DNA from: Actinomadura terrae
GTDB taxonomy: Bacteria > Actinomycetota > Actinomycetes > Streptosporangiales > Streptosporangiaceae
Reading direction: 5' to 3'
Assembly (NCBI RefSeq): GCF_022751215.1
Contig: NZ_JAICDG010000001.1
Span: 1,984,001-2,048,000 of the forward strand
Length of the DNA stretch: 64,000 nt
The position numbers and the translations under genes are program-made. The notes beneath the pieces were generated by a model. That model did no database searches. It was not told where the DNA came from and saw only the letters and a program-made list of their open reading frames with translations. This document shows positions 1-8,412 of this stretch, piece after piece; position 1 is the stretch's first letter, and every line of letters begins with the position of its first letter.

Positions 1-206
1 ACTGGGCCCAGCCGCACACCTCCGGTCCCGGCCGCGGCGCCGCGCTCGTCCTGCTGGCCAGCGGCGTGCTGCTCGTCGGCTGGGGCCTGCTCGGGCTCCG
101 CTACCGGCCGCTGCGCCACCTGGAGGACCTCGTCCCGGACGCGGCGCCCCCGCCCGAGGCCGACGCCGACCTCGACGCCGTCCAGAACCGGGTGCTGGCC
201 GCATGA
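1..206 (+). CDS. C-terminal end of a membrane protein, probably an MFS transporter (partial)
   Basis: Only the last 67 codons are in the window; the gene starts upstream. The reading frame begins at base 3 and ends with TGA at 204-206. The visible protein has one hydrophobic helix (GAALVLLASGVLLVGWGLLGL) followed by a short basic and then acidic cytoplasmic tail (LRHLEDLVPDA...). That arrangement of a last transmembrane helix and short charged tail is common at the end of major facilitator exporters, but the piece is too short to assign a family firmly. Its stop overlaps the ATG of the next gene (ATGA), so the two are probably co-transcribed and translationally coupled. Confidence 0.5.
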   Translation, partial: WAQPHTSGPGRGAALVLLASGVLLVGWGLLGLRYRPLRHLEDLVPDAAPPPEADADLDAVQNRVLAA

Positions 207-1096
207 GCCTGGTCACCCTCGCCGACATCGAGCAGGCCGCGCACCGCATCGGGCCGCACATCCGGCACACCAAGCCCCGCCGCGTGCCCGGCGAACGCCT
301 CTGGGTGGCGCCGGAGAACCGCCAGCCCACCGGCTCGTTTAAGGTGCGCGGCGCGCTCAACGCGGTCGCCCGGCTCGCCGAGCGCGGCGTCGCGCACGTC
401 GTCGCGCAGTCCTCGGGCAACCACGCCCGCGCCATCGCCTACGCCGCGTCCCGGCACGGGCTGCGCGTCACCGTCGTGCTGCCCGACACCGCGCCCGAGG
501 TCAAGGTCACCGCGGCGCGGGAGCAGGGCGCGGAGGTGGTGATCGTGCCGCCCGCGCTCCGCGCGGAGACCTGCGCCGCGCTCGCCGGCCACCTCGGCGC
601 GACGATCGTCGGCTCCGACGACTTCGACGTCATCGCGGGCCACGGCAGCGTCGGCCTCGACCTCCCGGCGAGCGGCACCGTCCTCGTCCCGGTCTGCAAC
701 GGCGGGCTGCTGGCCGGGGTGGCGGTGGCGGTGAAGGCGTGCGCGCCGTCCGTCCGCGTGGTCGGGGTGGAGCCGGAGCTGGCCGCCGACGGGGCGGCGA
801 GCTTCCGCGCGGGCCGCCGCGTCGCCTGGCCCGTGGAGGAGACCTACCGCACGATCGCCGACGGGCTGCGCGCCCCCTCGCTCGGCGCGCTCGCCTGGCG
901 GCACATCCACCGCTACGTCGACGACATGCTCACGGTGGACGAGGCGACGATCGCCGAGGCGGCGGGCCTGCTCCACGCGTCGCTGTCCGAACGCGCCGAG
1001 CCCAGCGGCGCCGTCACCACCGCCGCCTACCTCCTCCACCAGGACGCCCTCCCGCCCGGGCCGGTGACCGCCGTCCTGTCGGGAGGCAACTTCTGA
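203..1096 (+). CDS. PLP-dependent threonine/serine dehydratase-like enzyme
   Basis: 297 residues of the fold-type II PLP family that includes threonine dehydratase, serine dehydratase and serine racemase. The PLP lysine sits in the motif TGSFKVRGA near residue 49. SSGNHA near residue 76 is the substrate and cofactor loop, and the chain ends in SGGN, the usual C-terminal cofactor contact. The phosphate-binding glycine loop is CNGGLLAG rather than the common GGGGL form, a modest deviation. At 297 residues it is the short catalytic core without an ACT regulatory domain, so a catabolic or racemase-type enzyme fits better than biosynthetic IlvA. The start overlaps the stop of the preceding membrane protein, which hints at amino-acid transport linked to breakdown. 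The exact substrate cannot be read from the sequence. Confidence 0.85.
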   Translation: MSLVTLADIEQAAHRIGPHIRHTKPRRVPGERLWVAPENRQPTGSFKVRGALNAVARLAERGVAHVVAQSSGNHARAIAYAASRHGLRVTVVLPDTAPEVKVTAAREQGAEVVIVPPALRAETCAALAGHLGATIVGSDDFDVIAGHGSVGLDLPASGTVLVPVCNGGLLAGVAVAVKACAPSVRVVGVEPELAADGAASFRAGRRVAWPVEETYRTIADGLRAPSLGALAWRHIHRYVDDMLTVDEATIAEAAGLLHASLSERAEPSGAVTTAAYLLHQDALPPGPVTAVLSGGNF

Positions 1097-1113
1097 CCCG
1101 GGCCGGGTCGCCG

Positions 1114-2973
1114 TCAGGTGACCTGGCAGCGGGGGACGACCTGGGCGTCCGCGCCGACGCACACCGACGAGCCCGCCCGCTGCAAGATCCGGCGGGCGTC
1201 GTCGCCGGCGAGGAAGGTCAGGAACGCCGCCGCCGGGCTGCCGTTCGGCGGCAGCCCGGCGGTGTAGAAGACCTCCGGGGCGACGAACGGGTAGGAGCCC
1301 ATCGCCGGAGGGCCCCCGGCCCTCCGGCCGTCCAGCGTGAGGACCCGGACGTTCGGGTAGCGGCGCGTGTCCCCGGCAACGTGCAGCTCCGCGTACCCGA
1401 TCGTCCCGGGGACCGAGTTGACCGTGTCGAGGACCTGCCCCTGGCTGCTGCGCTCGCACCGGATGATGCGGTAGCTCGCGCGGATCTCGTCCTTGCGCCG
1501 GCAGTCGCCCGACGACAGGTCCGGCTCGGGCTCGTCGAGCAGCCGCTCCTCGAAGATCCCCCGCGTCCCCGAGCCCTCGGTCCTGCTGACCAGCCGGATC
1601 GGGACGTTCGCGCCGCCCGGGAGCTGCCTCCAGTTGGTGGGCCCGGAGTCCCGCGCGTAGATGGACTTCAGCTGCTGGACGGTCAGCCCCGTCACGTTCG
1701 TGTCCTTGTTGACGATGATCGCGAACCCGACCAGCGCCACCGGGAACCCCCGGAACCCCCGCTGCCGGATCTCGTCGGAGTCGGGCCTGAGGTGCCCGTC
1801 GTGCATCGCGACCGCCGTGCCCGCGTTGTCCCGGGTGAGCACCCGGACACCCTCGTTGGAGCCGATGGCCTCCACGCTGACGCGCGCGTCCGGGCACAGG
1901 TCCTCGTAGCCGCGCCGCAGGGTGATCGCCGTCCGCTCGAACGCGGTGGAGCCGACCAGCCGCAGCGTCCCGGCGAAGCACACCGGCGCCTCGGCCGACG
2001 ACCCGCTCCGTCCGAGGACCGCGCCCGTCCCGGCGCCGGCGGCGAACACCAGCACCGCGACGGCCGCCACCGTCCGCCGCCGCCGAAGGCTCCACGGTCC
2101 GCGCGCGCCGGACGCCTCCTCTGGGTCGGGCTTCGCCGGCGCGTCCTCGGGGGCCTGCTCCGTCTGCGCGATGAGCCGCTTCCGCAGCTTGTCCGCCTCG
2201 GCCTGGGCGGCGGCCACCTTGGACCGCAGCTCGGCTGCCTCCGCGCGGGCCATCGCCAGGTCGTCCGGCGGCGGGACGTGCCGGACGCGCTCGTACGCCT
2301 CGACCCAGCGCGTCACCTCCGTCCGGGGGAGCCCGCAGGCCGCCGCGAAGTACCCGACCCGGACGAGGTCCCGGTCGCTGGGCGTCCGCCAGCGGTCCTT
2401 CTGGAGCATCGCACTGATCGTGGCGTCCGGCAGCGCCCCCCACGAGCGCTTCTCGATCTCCGACTGCCGCGGCGAGCCCGCCCAGACCCGCAGCTCCCGC
2501 AGTAAGGCGTAGAAGTCCCGGATGTCCTTGGCCGCCGCCGGGTCGGGCAGCCTGCGGCCGGTCCCGAACGTCGGCTCGACCCACGGCCTGAACGTCACCG
2601 GCACCCGCGCGGTCAGCCGCCGCCAGGGCACCTCCCGCTGGTGCGCCTCGACGAGCCGCGCCGGCTTGGCGTGCCCGTTCTGCTCGAACGCCGCGCGCAG
2701 GGCGTCGCCCCGCTCGTCCCACATCGCGTGCTCGACCGCCGCCCACCGGCGCCGCGCCTGCCCCACCTCCGCGCTGTCGACGCCCGCCGCCGCCAGGCAC
2801 GCGCTGACGACCTCCCACGACAGGAACTCGCCGTCGAGCAGCGCCCGCGCCGTCACCTCCAGCAGGCCGGTGCTCCGCGCCAGCGCCGCCGCGCCGCTCT
2901 CTCCCAGCCTGCCGACCAGATAACGGTGGAAATCCGCTTTCTGGTCGAGATAGGAGTCCAACACCCGCTCCAT
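1114..2973 (-). CDS. HTH / coiled-coil / transmembrane / phosphate-binding-protein-like fusion
   Basis: About 619 residues from the ATG at 2973, which has GAGGTGGGG upstream; a longer frame to 3162 exists but its extra N-terminus looks non-coding. Residues 20-80 and 150-232 resemble the two helix-turn-helix-like segments (ELRVWAGSPRQSEIEKRSW, then a recognition-like helix) that open many actinobacterial signalling proteins. Residues 238-270 form a charged coiled coil, 301-321 a single membrane helix after a run of arginines. Residues 330-619 resemble a PstS-like type 2 binding domain: GSTAFERT, SRTEGSGTRGIFEE and SVPGTIGYAEL are typical anion-binding loops. The topology places a possible DNA- or protein-binding half inside and a ligand-binding half outside. 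It could be a membrane-bound one-component sensor for phosphate or a similar anion; that role is inferred. Confidence 0.8.
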   Translation of the reverse strand: MERVLDSYLDQKADFHRYLVGRLGESGAAALARSTGLLEVTARALLDGEFLSWEVVSACLAAAGVDSAEVGQARRRWAAVEHAMWDERGDALRAAFEQNGHAKPARLVEAHQREVPWRRLTARVPVTFRPWVEPTFGTGRRLPDPAAAKDIRDFYALLRELRVWAGSPRQSEIEKRSWGALPDATISAMLQKDRWRTPSDRDLVRVGYFAAACGLPRTEVTRWVEAYERVRHVPPPDDLAMARAEAAELRSKVAAAQAEADKLRKRLIAQTEQAPEDAPAKPDPEEASGARGPWSLRRRRTVAAVAVLVFAAGAGTGAVLGRSGSSAEAPVCFAGTLRLVGSTAFERTAITLRRGYEDLCPDARVSVEAIGSNEGVRVLTRDNAGTAVAMHDGHLRPDSDEIRQRGFRGFPVALVGFAIIVNKDTNVTGLTVQQLKSIYARDSGPTNWRQLPGGANVPIRLVSRTEGSGTRGIFEERLLDEPEPDLSSGDCRRKDEIRASYRIIRCERSSQGQVLDTVNSVPGTIGYAELHVAGDTRRYPNVRVLTLDGRRAGGPPAMGSYPFVAPEVFYTAGLPPNGSPAAAFLTFLAGDDARRILQRAGSSVCVGADAQVVPRCQVT

Positions 2974-3215
2974 CCAGTTATGCCCCACCTCGGCACCACA
3001 ACGAGGCGAACACTTACGATGCAGCCCGAACGGGCACAAGATCCCTGAGTTCCCCAGAAGTTCGCGTACTGGTGGCCGACTGGTCGGCGCCCGGCCCCGT
3101 CTTGGACGCTTCCAGATCGGGCCACGGGTTCCTGGAAGCCACCAGGAACCCCCGAATCGCACCAGGACGGCTCCCGTCCACCGCTACGCCGGGGTAACCC
3201 GCAACGCTGGCAACC

Positions 3216-3710
3216 ATGAGACGAGGACGCAGCCCACGCTCCGTTTGCTACGCCGACCTCGCGCTCGGCCGGTTCCGGGACTGGCCGTTGACGGCCTGCC
3301 GCGCCGACTGCCCGCCCGGCCGCGCGCTGGCCGCCCACGGCCGGCAGATCGTCCATCTGCACCAGGGGAACATGGCCGAGGTGCTCCTCACCGAGCGGAT
3401 CGCCCGGCGGATGACCGATGCCCTCACCGCGACCAATCGTGTCATCATCCCCCCTGACTCCGGCTGGGTCCAGGTGCAGCTGGACACCGACAACGACCTG
3501 TTCCTCCTCCAGTCGCTCGTCAGCCTGGCCATCCAGGCCAACGACTCCGCCCGGGGCCCGTACCGGCACGGCGTCAGGGACTGCCCGAACGCGCGTCCCG
3601 CCGTCCGGCAGCGGCGGATCCTCGCCCGCGACGGCGCCCCGCCCGCCCGCAGGATCGAACCGGTCTCCCTCGACATCCCCTGGAGACTGGACGTCCAGGC
3701 GCATCCCTAG
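3216..3710 (+). CDS. Luciferase-domain (DUF5519-like) protein
   Basis: 164 residues. The middle (QIVHLHQGNMAEVLLTERIA) and the later stretch PPDSGWVQVQLDTDNDL followed by SLVSLAIQAN match the pattern of the small luciferase-domain / DUF5519 family: a histidine-containing hydrophobic strand, a helix with conserved Arg/Leu, a D-S-x-W-V strand and a C-terminal helix ending in A-N. The biochemical function of this family is not established. Here the gene stands alone, divergent from the sensor-like gene to the left. No clear ribosome binding site precedes the ATG at 3216, so the start is uncertain. The C-terminal 45 residues (RRILARDGAPPARRI...) do not belong to the core and may be a lineage-specific tail. 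Confidence 0.55.
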   Translation: MRRGRSPRSVCYADLALGRFRDWPLTACRADCPPGRALAAHGRQIVHLHQGNMAEVLLTERIARRMTDALTATNRVIIPPDSGWVQVQLDTDNDLFLLQSLVSLAIQANDSARGPYRHGVRDCPNARPAVRQRRILARDGAPPARRIEPVSLDIPWRLDVQAHP

Positions 3711-3923
3711 CCGGCGGACCGGCCGGACGGTGCGCGCTTTGGAACGTCCCAGCATGCCCGTGATAGCAGCCCACCGGCGCCCCCGGCCGCCGCGTGGACC
3801 GCCGACAGCGCCTGACCGGCCGACCCGGTCCCCCACCAGGTGAGCGCACTCTGGTCTTCGCTCGCGCGTCGTTCGACGACGCCACGGGCGTGATCCGCCG
3901 TGCCCGTCCATGACCCCGGGACC

Positions 3924-4220
3924 ATGGTGGATCTCCTGGAGGCGCTGCGGAGCGGAGGCTGGACGGTCCCGCGGGGGTGCTCTCCCAGCGCATCGCCGCC
4001 TACGCCCCCGCACACGATGCCGCTGACGTAGCCGACGCCCTCAACGCGTTGAAGCGGATCGCGGCGCACGAGGAGGCGGAGAAGTACGCCGGACGGGTGA
4101 TCGCCGAGTTCTCCGGCTCCGGACCGGCGACGGTGGCCCCCTTCTGGTGCGTGCTGCTCAGCGCGGGAATGCCGACGCAGGCGCTGGAACTCGCCCAGCG
4201 CAGCGATGAGGGGAGCGGGT
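3924..4220 (+). pseudogene. Remnant of an unrecognised helical protein, frameshifted
   Basis: An ATG at 3924 opens a sensible start (MVDLLEALRSGGW...), but that frame soon ends. A second frame continues from about 3960 with a helical, alanine-rich sequence (VLSQRIAAYAPAHDAADVAD, then LKRIAAHEEAEKYAGRV and WCVLLSAGMPTQALELAQRS). Together they read like one helical repeat protein interrupted by a frameshift. After about 4220 the composition changes and coding character is lost. The right-hand frame is formally open from 3977 to 4339, but its last 40 residues look random. I do not recognise the family; a fragment of a tetratricopeptide-like regulator is possible. Confidence 0.3.
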
Positions 4221-4273
4221 CGGCAGTTAATGGCCGTGGATTGCGCTGGTCATTCAACGGATTGACGTTTCCA

Positions 4274-4291
4274 GGTACAGCCTCCTGTACC
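4274..4291. promoter_or_regulatory. Inverted repeat GGTACAG-CCTC-CTGTACC upstream of the BP74 gene
   Basis: A perfect 7-bp inverted repeat with a 4-base spacer lies 81 bases before the BP74-type gene. It directly follows a TTGACG (4262-4267) that could be a -35 element. The right arm lies where a -10 element would be expected. It could be an operator or a small hairpin; no regulator can be assigned. Confidence 0.35.
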
Positions 4292-4371
4292 GCGGATCGA
4301 CGCGTGGGCTGGATCGTTCGCGCGGTCCTCGACTTTTAGCGTCGGTAGCGGTCATCAAAGGAGGAGGAAAC

Positions 4372-4794
4372 ATGACTCCGAAAACGTTCTTCACCGGGGG
4401 CGCCATCGCCCTGGGGCTGCTGCTGGGGTCCGCCACGTCCGCCGTCGCGGACACCGGCGCGGCGCCGGAGGACGCCCAGTACGTGGCGACCTTCAACGTG
4501 AGCGGCGAGAGCTACAAGGTCCGCCTGGTGGACCAGGACGACATCGACCAGGCCGAGGCGCTGCTCAACGGCGGCTCCGGTCCCAGCATTCCGAACGGGA
4601 AGATCAACTGGGGCGTGACCGACGTGAACTCGCCCTACCAGTGGTCCATCGACCCGAACAACTTCGGCTTCGCCGACGCGACCACGGAGGTCTGCGACGG
4701 CAGGCCGTCCTATGTGGACGGGCCGAACTGGGGCGCCGGATACTTCTGCCCCTGGGACGCGGTCATCACCTCGCTCGACCCGATCTCGCACTAG
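4372..4794 (+). CDS. Secreted BP74-domain protein
   Basis: 140 residues with a Sec signal peptide: MTPKTFF, a hydrophobic core, then TSAVADT with likely cleavage after AVA-D near residue 27. The mature 113 residues follow the BP74 N-terminal domain pattern: YVATFNVSGESYKVRLVDQD, then a helix IDQAEALLNGG. Next come a WSIDPNNFGFADATTEVCDG strand pair and a closing YFCPWDAVITSL. Two cysteines (EVCDG and YFCPW) could form a disulfide. Members of this family occur as secreted actinobacterial and slime-mould proteins of unclear activity. The ribosome binding site AAAGGAGGAGG is the best in the window, suggesting high expression, and a strong terminator follows. The gene appears monocistronic. Confidence 0.8.
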   Translation: MTPKTFFTGGAIALGLLLGSATSAVADTGAAPEDAQYVATFNVSGESYKVRLVDQDDIDQAEALLNGGSGPSIPNGKINWGVTDVNSPYQWSIDPNNFGFADATTEVCDGRPSYVDGPNWGAGYFCPWDAVITSLDPISH

Positions 4795-4803
4795 CGCGAC
4801 AGG

Positions 4804-4838
4804 ACGCCCCGGGACGGTCGCCGTCCGTCCCGGGGCGT
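4804..4838 (+). terminator. Hairpin terminator after the BP74 gene
   Basis: Perfect 14-bp stem ACGCCCCGGGACGG (4804-4817) and its complement (4825-4838) with a 7-base loop, 10 bases after the BP74 stop codon. There is no long T tract, which is usual in high-GC actinomycetes. Confidence 0.75.
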
Positions 4839-4888
4839 TCGCGTAGCCCATCGGCTAATCGTTTGGCCGTTCGGAGGGCTCCGGTCCG

Positions 4889-6541
4889 GTGATTCCGCTG
4901 GTTGGCTTTCCGGGCATGAGCCGATCATTTCGATATCGAGGCACGGCGCTCACCGCGCTCGCCGTCCTGCTCGCGGGCGTCCTGTCCGGCGGCGCGGACG
5001 CGGCGGAGGACGACCCCGTCGTGCGCACGTCGGCCGGGCTGGTGCGGGGCAGCGCGGACGGACGCGTCGTCCGGTTCCGCGGTGTTCCCTACGCGGAACC
5101 TCCCACCGGGGCGCGCCGGTGGCGCCCGCCCGCGCCCGCCCTGCCCTGGCGCGGGATTCGCCAGGCCACCCGGTCCGGGCCGCCGTGCCCGCAGGGGTCC
5201 GGCTCCGGGACCGCCGAGGACTGCCTGCACCTGGACGTGACCGCGCCGCGCGCGCCGGCCCGGCGCGGCGGCCGGCCGGTGATGGTGTGGCTGCACGGCG
5301 ACGGGTTCCAGGGCGGTTCGGCGGGCGAGATCGACCCGGCGCGGCTGGCCGTCCGGGGCGATGTCGTGGTGGTGTCCGTCGACTTCCGGCTCGGCGTCTT
5401 CGGGTTGTTCGGCGTGCCCGGCATGCCCGGCGCGGGCACGTTCACGTTGCGGGACCAGCAGGCGGCGCTGCGCTGGGTGCGGGCCAACGCCGGGGCGTTC
5501 GGCGGCGACGCCCGCAACGTCACGCTGTTCGGGCAGTCCGGTGGAGCGGTGGGCGCGTGCGCGCAGCTGACGTCTCCGGGAGCGGCGGGCCTGTTCGACA
5601 AGGTCGTGTTGCAGAGCGGGTCGTGCGGGGTCTCCTGGCCCAAGGGCGGGCAGGGGGAGAAGGACCCAGAGGCCGGGTCGTTCTACACTCCGCTGGGCGC
5701 CGTCCTGCGGGCGGGACGGCGGGCGGCCCGCGAGTGGGGCTGCGACCGGGGCGGGACGTCCGCGCGGATGGAGTGCCTGCGCGCCCTTCCCGCGGGGAAG
5801 GTGCTCGGGCTGAACGACCGTTTCACCGCCGTCGCGACCGGCACCGCGACGCTGCCCTCCCACCCGGCCGCCGCGGTCGGGGCGGGACGGTTCCACCCGG
5901 TGCCGGTGATCTCCGGGCACACGCGCGACGAGCTGCGGTTCCTGGCCGGGCTGATGCGCAGGTGGGAGATTCCGCTGACACCGGGGCAGTACCACGACCG
6001 GCTCGTCCTCGGTTTCGGGGACGCCGGGGCCCGGCGGGTCGAGGCGCTGTACCCGCCCGCCGCCGAGGGCGACTCGTGGGTGAGCCTCTACACGGTCTAC
6101 AGCGACCGGATGTTCGTCTGCCCGCAGATCCGCACGGCCGACGCGCTGTCGCGCCGCGTCCCCGTCCACTCCTACGAGTTCGCGGACGAGCACGCGCCGC
6201 CCTACTCGCCGGTGCCCGCCGGCTTCGACGCGGGCGCCTCACATGCCGCCGAGCTGCTCTACCTGTTCGACATCAAGGGCAAACCGGTCGACTTCGACGG
6301 ACGGCCGCTGGCGTACACGGCGGCGCAGCGGCGGCTCGCCGACCAGATGATCGACTACTGGGCGCACTTCGCCCGGACGGGACGTCCCGGAGACGCGCGC
6401 GTGCGGCCGTGGCGCCGGGCCGCGCCGGGGCGCACCGCGTCGCCGGAGATCGCCCTCGCCCCCGGACGGGGAGGGATCCGGCCCGTCGACGGCGCCGCCG
6501 AGCACCACTGCGGGTTCTGGCGGTCCCTGCCCGACGCCTGA
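4889..6541 (+). CDS. Secreted type-B carboxylesterase
   Basis: 550 residues from a GTG at 4889, which has GGAGGG 10 bases upstream; an in-frame ATG at 4916 would give a 541-residue protein with a more compact signal peptide. The N-terminus is a Sec signal (RGTALTALAVLLAGVLSGG, cleavage near ADAAED). The mature protein is a para-nitrobenzyl-esterase/cholinesterase-type alpha/beta hydrolase. It has the early RFRGVPYAEPPTG and EDCLHLDV signatures, the nucleophile elbow GQSGGAVG (serine near residue 221; consensus GESAGG) and the oxyanion loop VWLHGDGFQGG. A later HAAEL segment probably carries the catalytic histidine. Likely substrate: esters in the extracellular environment, not further defined. 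It converges on the response regulator gene. Confidence 0.88.
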   Translation: MIPLVGFPGMSRSFRYRGTALTALAVLLAGVLSGGADAAEDDPVVRTSAGLVRGSADGRVVRFRGVPYAEPPTGARRWRPPAPALPWRGIRQATRSGPPCPQGSGSGTAEDCLHLDVTAPRAPARRGGRPVMVWLHGDGFQGGSAGEIDPARLAVRGDVVVVSVDFRLGVFGLFGVPGMPGAGTFTLRDQQAALRWVRANAGAFGGDARNVTLFGQSGGAVGACAQLTSPGAAGLFDKVVLQSGSCGVSWPKGGQGEKDPEAGSFYTPLGAVLRAGRRAAREWGCDRGGTSARMECLRALPAGKVLGLNDRFTAVATGTATLPSHPAAAVGAGRFHPVPVISGHTRDELRFLAGLMRRWEIPLTPGQYHDRLVLGFGDAGARRVEALYPPAAEGDSWVSLYTVYSDRMFVCPQIRTADALSRRVPVHSYEFADEHAPPYSPVPAGFDAGASHAAELLYLFDIKGKPVDFDGRPLAYTAAQRRLADQMIDYWAHFARTGRPGDARVRPWRRAAPGRTASPEIALAPGRGGIRPVDGAAEHHCGFWRSLPDA

Positions 6542-6545
6542 TCTG

Positions 6546-6570
6546 CCCGCTGCCTGACCCGGTCAGCGGG
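6546..6570. terminator. Hairpin between the convergent esterase and response-regulator genes
   Basis: CCCGCTG (6546-6552) pairs with CAGCGGG (6564-6570) across an 11-base loop that itself contains CTGACC/GGTCAG symmetry. It overlaps the stop of the minus-strand response regulator and could stop transcription from both sides. Confidence 0.5.
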
Positions 6571-7216
6571 CGTCGTGGACCAGCAGCGCCAGCCGGGTCC
6601 GGTTCTCCAGGTCGAGCTTGCCGAGCGCGCGCGACAGGTGCAGCTTGACCCCGGCGACGCTGATGTAGAGCTCGGCGGCGATCTGGGCGTTGGTCAGGCC
6701 GCGCGCCACGCCCGCCGCGACGGCGCGCTCCCGCTCGGTCAGCCGGTCGAGCAGGTCCCGCGCGCGGCGCCGCTCGTCCTGCCGGGCGGGCTCGGCGACC
6801 TGCCGGATCAGCCCGCGCAGCGCGTCCGGGGACAGGACCGGCTCCCCGGCCGCCGCGCGGCGGATCGCGCCGACGATCTCCGCCGGCGGGGTGTGCTTGG
6901 TGACGAACCCGCCGGCGCCCGCGCGCAGCGCCGCGAGCACGTTCTCGTCGGCGTCGAACGCGGTCAACACGATGACCTGCGGCGGGTTCGGACCGCCGCG
7001 GATCGCGCCGGTGGCGGCCAGGCCGTCCACGCCGGGCATGCGCAGATCCATCAGGACGACGTCGGGCGCGTGCTCGGTGACCAGGGCGGCGGCCCCGGCG
7101 CCGTCCGCGGCCTCGCCGACGACCTCGATGTCGGGCAGGCCGCCGAGCATCGTCGCCAGCCCCAACCGGACGAGCGCGTCGTCGTCGACGATGGCGACGC
7201 TGATCGGCGGGGTCAC
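6563..7216 (-). CDS. NarL/LuxR-family response regulator
   Basis: 217 residues. The receiver domain has acidic pocket DDD near residues 11-13, the phosphorylation site in VVLMDLRMPG near residue 56, the conserved threonine in VIVLTAF and the lysine in GFVTKHTPP. The C-terminal domain is a LuxR helix-turn-helix (LTERERAVAAGVARGLTNAQ, then AAELYISVAGVKLHLSRALGKL). The GTG start at 7216 overlaps the TGA of the histidine kinase, so the pair is translationally coupled and the two proteins certainly act together. The targets are not evident; the coupled FBP gene upstream is the only other operon member. Confidence 0.95.
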   Translation of the reverse strand: MTPPISVAIVDDDALVRLGLATMLGGLPDIEVVGEAADGAGAAALVTEHAPDVVLMDLRMPGVDGLAATGAIRGGPNPPQVIVLTAFDADENVLAALRAGAGGFVTKHTPPAEIVGAIRRAAAGEPVLSPDALRGLIRQVAEPARQDERRRARDLLDRLTERERAVAAGVARGLTNAQIAAELYISVAGVKLHLSRALGKLDLENRTRLALLVHDAR

Positions 7217-8412
7217 GCGTCCCAGGGTAGCCAGGCCGACAGCCGGAAGGTGCCGTCCGGGCGCGGGCCGTGCTCCAGCCGCCCGCCCGCCAGCTCGACC
7301 CGCTCGGCGAGCCCCACCAGTCCGAAGCCGCCCGGCGGTGGAAGGGAGGGCGGCCCGAGGGGATTCTCCACGGTGACGCGCAGGCCCCCGCCGTCGCGTC
7401 CGATCCGGACCGTGACCGGGAGGCCGGGGGCGTGCTTGCGCGCGTTGGTCAGCCCCTCCCGCACGACGCGGTGGGCGTCCCGCTGCACCGGCTCCGGGAC
7501 GCCGTCCGCCGGGTCGGGGAACCGGTCGAGCGCCACCTGGTCACCGGCCTGCCGCGCCTCCTCCACGAGCGCGCGGACCGCCGCGAGCGTGGGACGCGGC
7601 CCGTCCGGCTCCGCGTCCCGCCCCCGCAAGACGCCGATCACGTCCTTGAGCTCCACCATCGCGGCGTGCGAGGCGGACCGCAGGATCTCCGCCGAGCGCG
7701 CGACCTCCTCCGGGGGCGCGTCAGGACGGAACGCCAGCGCCCCCGCGTGCAGGCTGATCACCGAGATCCGGTGGCCCAGGGCGTCGTGCATCTCCCGGGC
7801 GATCCGCACGCGCTCGCCGTGCCGGGCCTCCTCGGCACGGCGGCGCTGGTCGCCCTCCGCGCGCAGCGCCCGCTCCCGCAGCGCCAGCACCAGGTCGCGC
7901 CTGGCCCGCGCGAACAGCCCGGCCATCAGCGTCGCCGCGCACACCAGCGCGACCACCGCGATCATCGGGGCGCCGCCGATCCCGTCCTGGCGGAGGACGA
8001 TGTCGCCCAGTGCGCCACATGCCGTCAGGGCCGCGACGGCGACCGCCGTCGACGTCCGGCAGCGCAGCGCCACCCCGAACGCCGCCGCACCGGCCGGGAA
8101 CCCCGCCGTCCGCGCCACCGCCGACGCCGCCACCAGCCCGACCGCCACCAGCACCGGACGGCGGCGCCGGAACACCAGCGCCACCGGCGCCAGCACCCCG
8201 GCGGCGGCGTCCAGCGCGAGCCATCCCACCGCCGGACGGGCGGTCGTGAAGTACTCCCCGGCCAGCGTCGCGGCCGCGATGGCGAGCGCCGCCAGCGTGA
8301 CCGCCGCGTCCACGCACCAGTCGCGGACGGACCGCCGCGTCCCCGCGCCGGCGCGCAGCGCCGACGGCAGCAGCGGCGACCGTTCGGCGGGACCCTCGGC
8401 CAACGAGGTCAC
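7213..8412 (-). CDS. Membrane histidine kinase (HisKA_3 type)
   Basis: About 399 residues from a GTG at 8412 that overlaps the stop of the FBP gene; longer in-frame extension upstream would run inside FBP and is unlikely. Several hydrophobic segments (CVDAAVTLAALAIAAATLAG onward) form a small membrane sensor without a large external loop. The dimerisation and phosphoacceptor segment is RIAREMHDALGHRISVISLH, a NarL-partner-type H box. The ATPase domain follows with HRVVREGLTNARKHAPG (N box) and GGFGLVGLAERVELAGG (G box). It phosphorylates the adjacent response regulator. The lack of an extracellular domain suggests sensing within or near the membrane, as in cell-envelope stress kinases, but the signal is unknown. 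Confidence 0.93.
   Translation of the reverse strand: MTSLAEGPAERSPLLPSALRAGAGTRRSVRDWCVDAAVTLAALAIAAATLAGEYFTTARPAVGWLALDAAAGVLAPVALVFRRRRPVLVAVGLVAASAVARTAGFPAGAAAFGVALRCRTSTAVAVAALTACGALGDIVLRQDGIGGAPMIAVVALVCAATLMAGLFARARRDLVLALRERALRAEGDQRRRAEEARHGERVRIAREMHDALGHRISVISLHAGALAFRPDAPPEEVARSAEILRSASHAAMVELKDVIGVLRGRDAEPDGPRPTLAAVRALVEEARQAGDQVALDRFPDPADGVPEPVQRDAHRVVREGLTNARKHAPGLPVTVRIGRDGGGLRVTVENPLGPPSLPPPGGFGLVGLAERVELAGGRLEHGPRPDGTFRLSAWLPWDA

Larger units (their letters stand above)
3711..4371. other. Intergenic stretch with a decayed coding fragment and a promoter region
   Basis: 660 bases without a convincing complete gene. The left part (3711-3923) shows nothing recognisable. 3924-4220 holds a frameshifted coding remnant, described separately. 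4221-4371 is the leader of the next secreted-protein gene and carries a possible TTGACG -35 element at 4262-4267, an inverted repeat at 4274-4291 and a strong AAAGGAGGAGG ribosome site ending near 4368. Confidence 0.5.

Noticed and set aside
101..2818. 905-codon minus-strand frame spanning the PLP enzyme and part of the sensor fusion
   Set aside because: It crosses two genes in the wrong frame; the true minus-strand gene is the 1114-2973 frame with PstS-like motifs.
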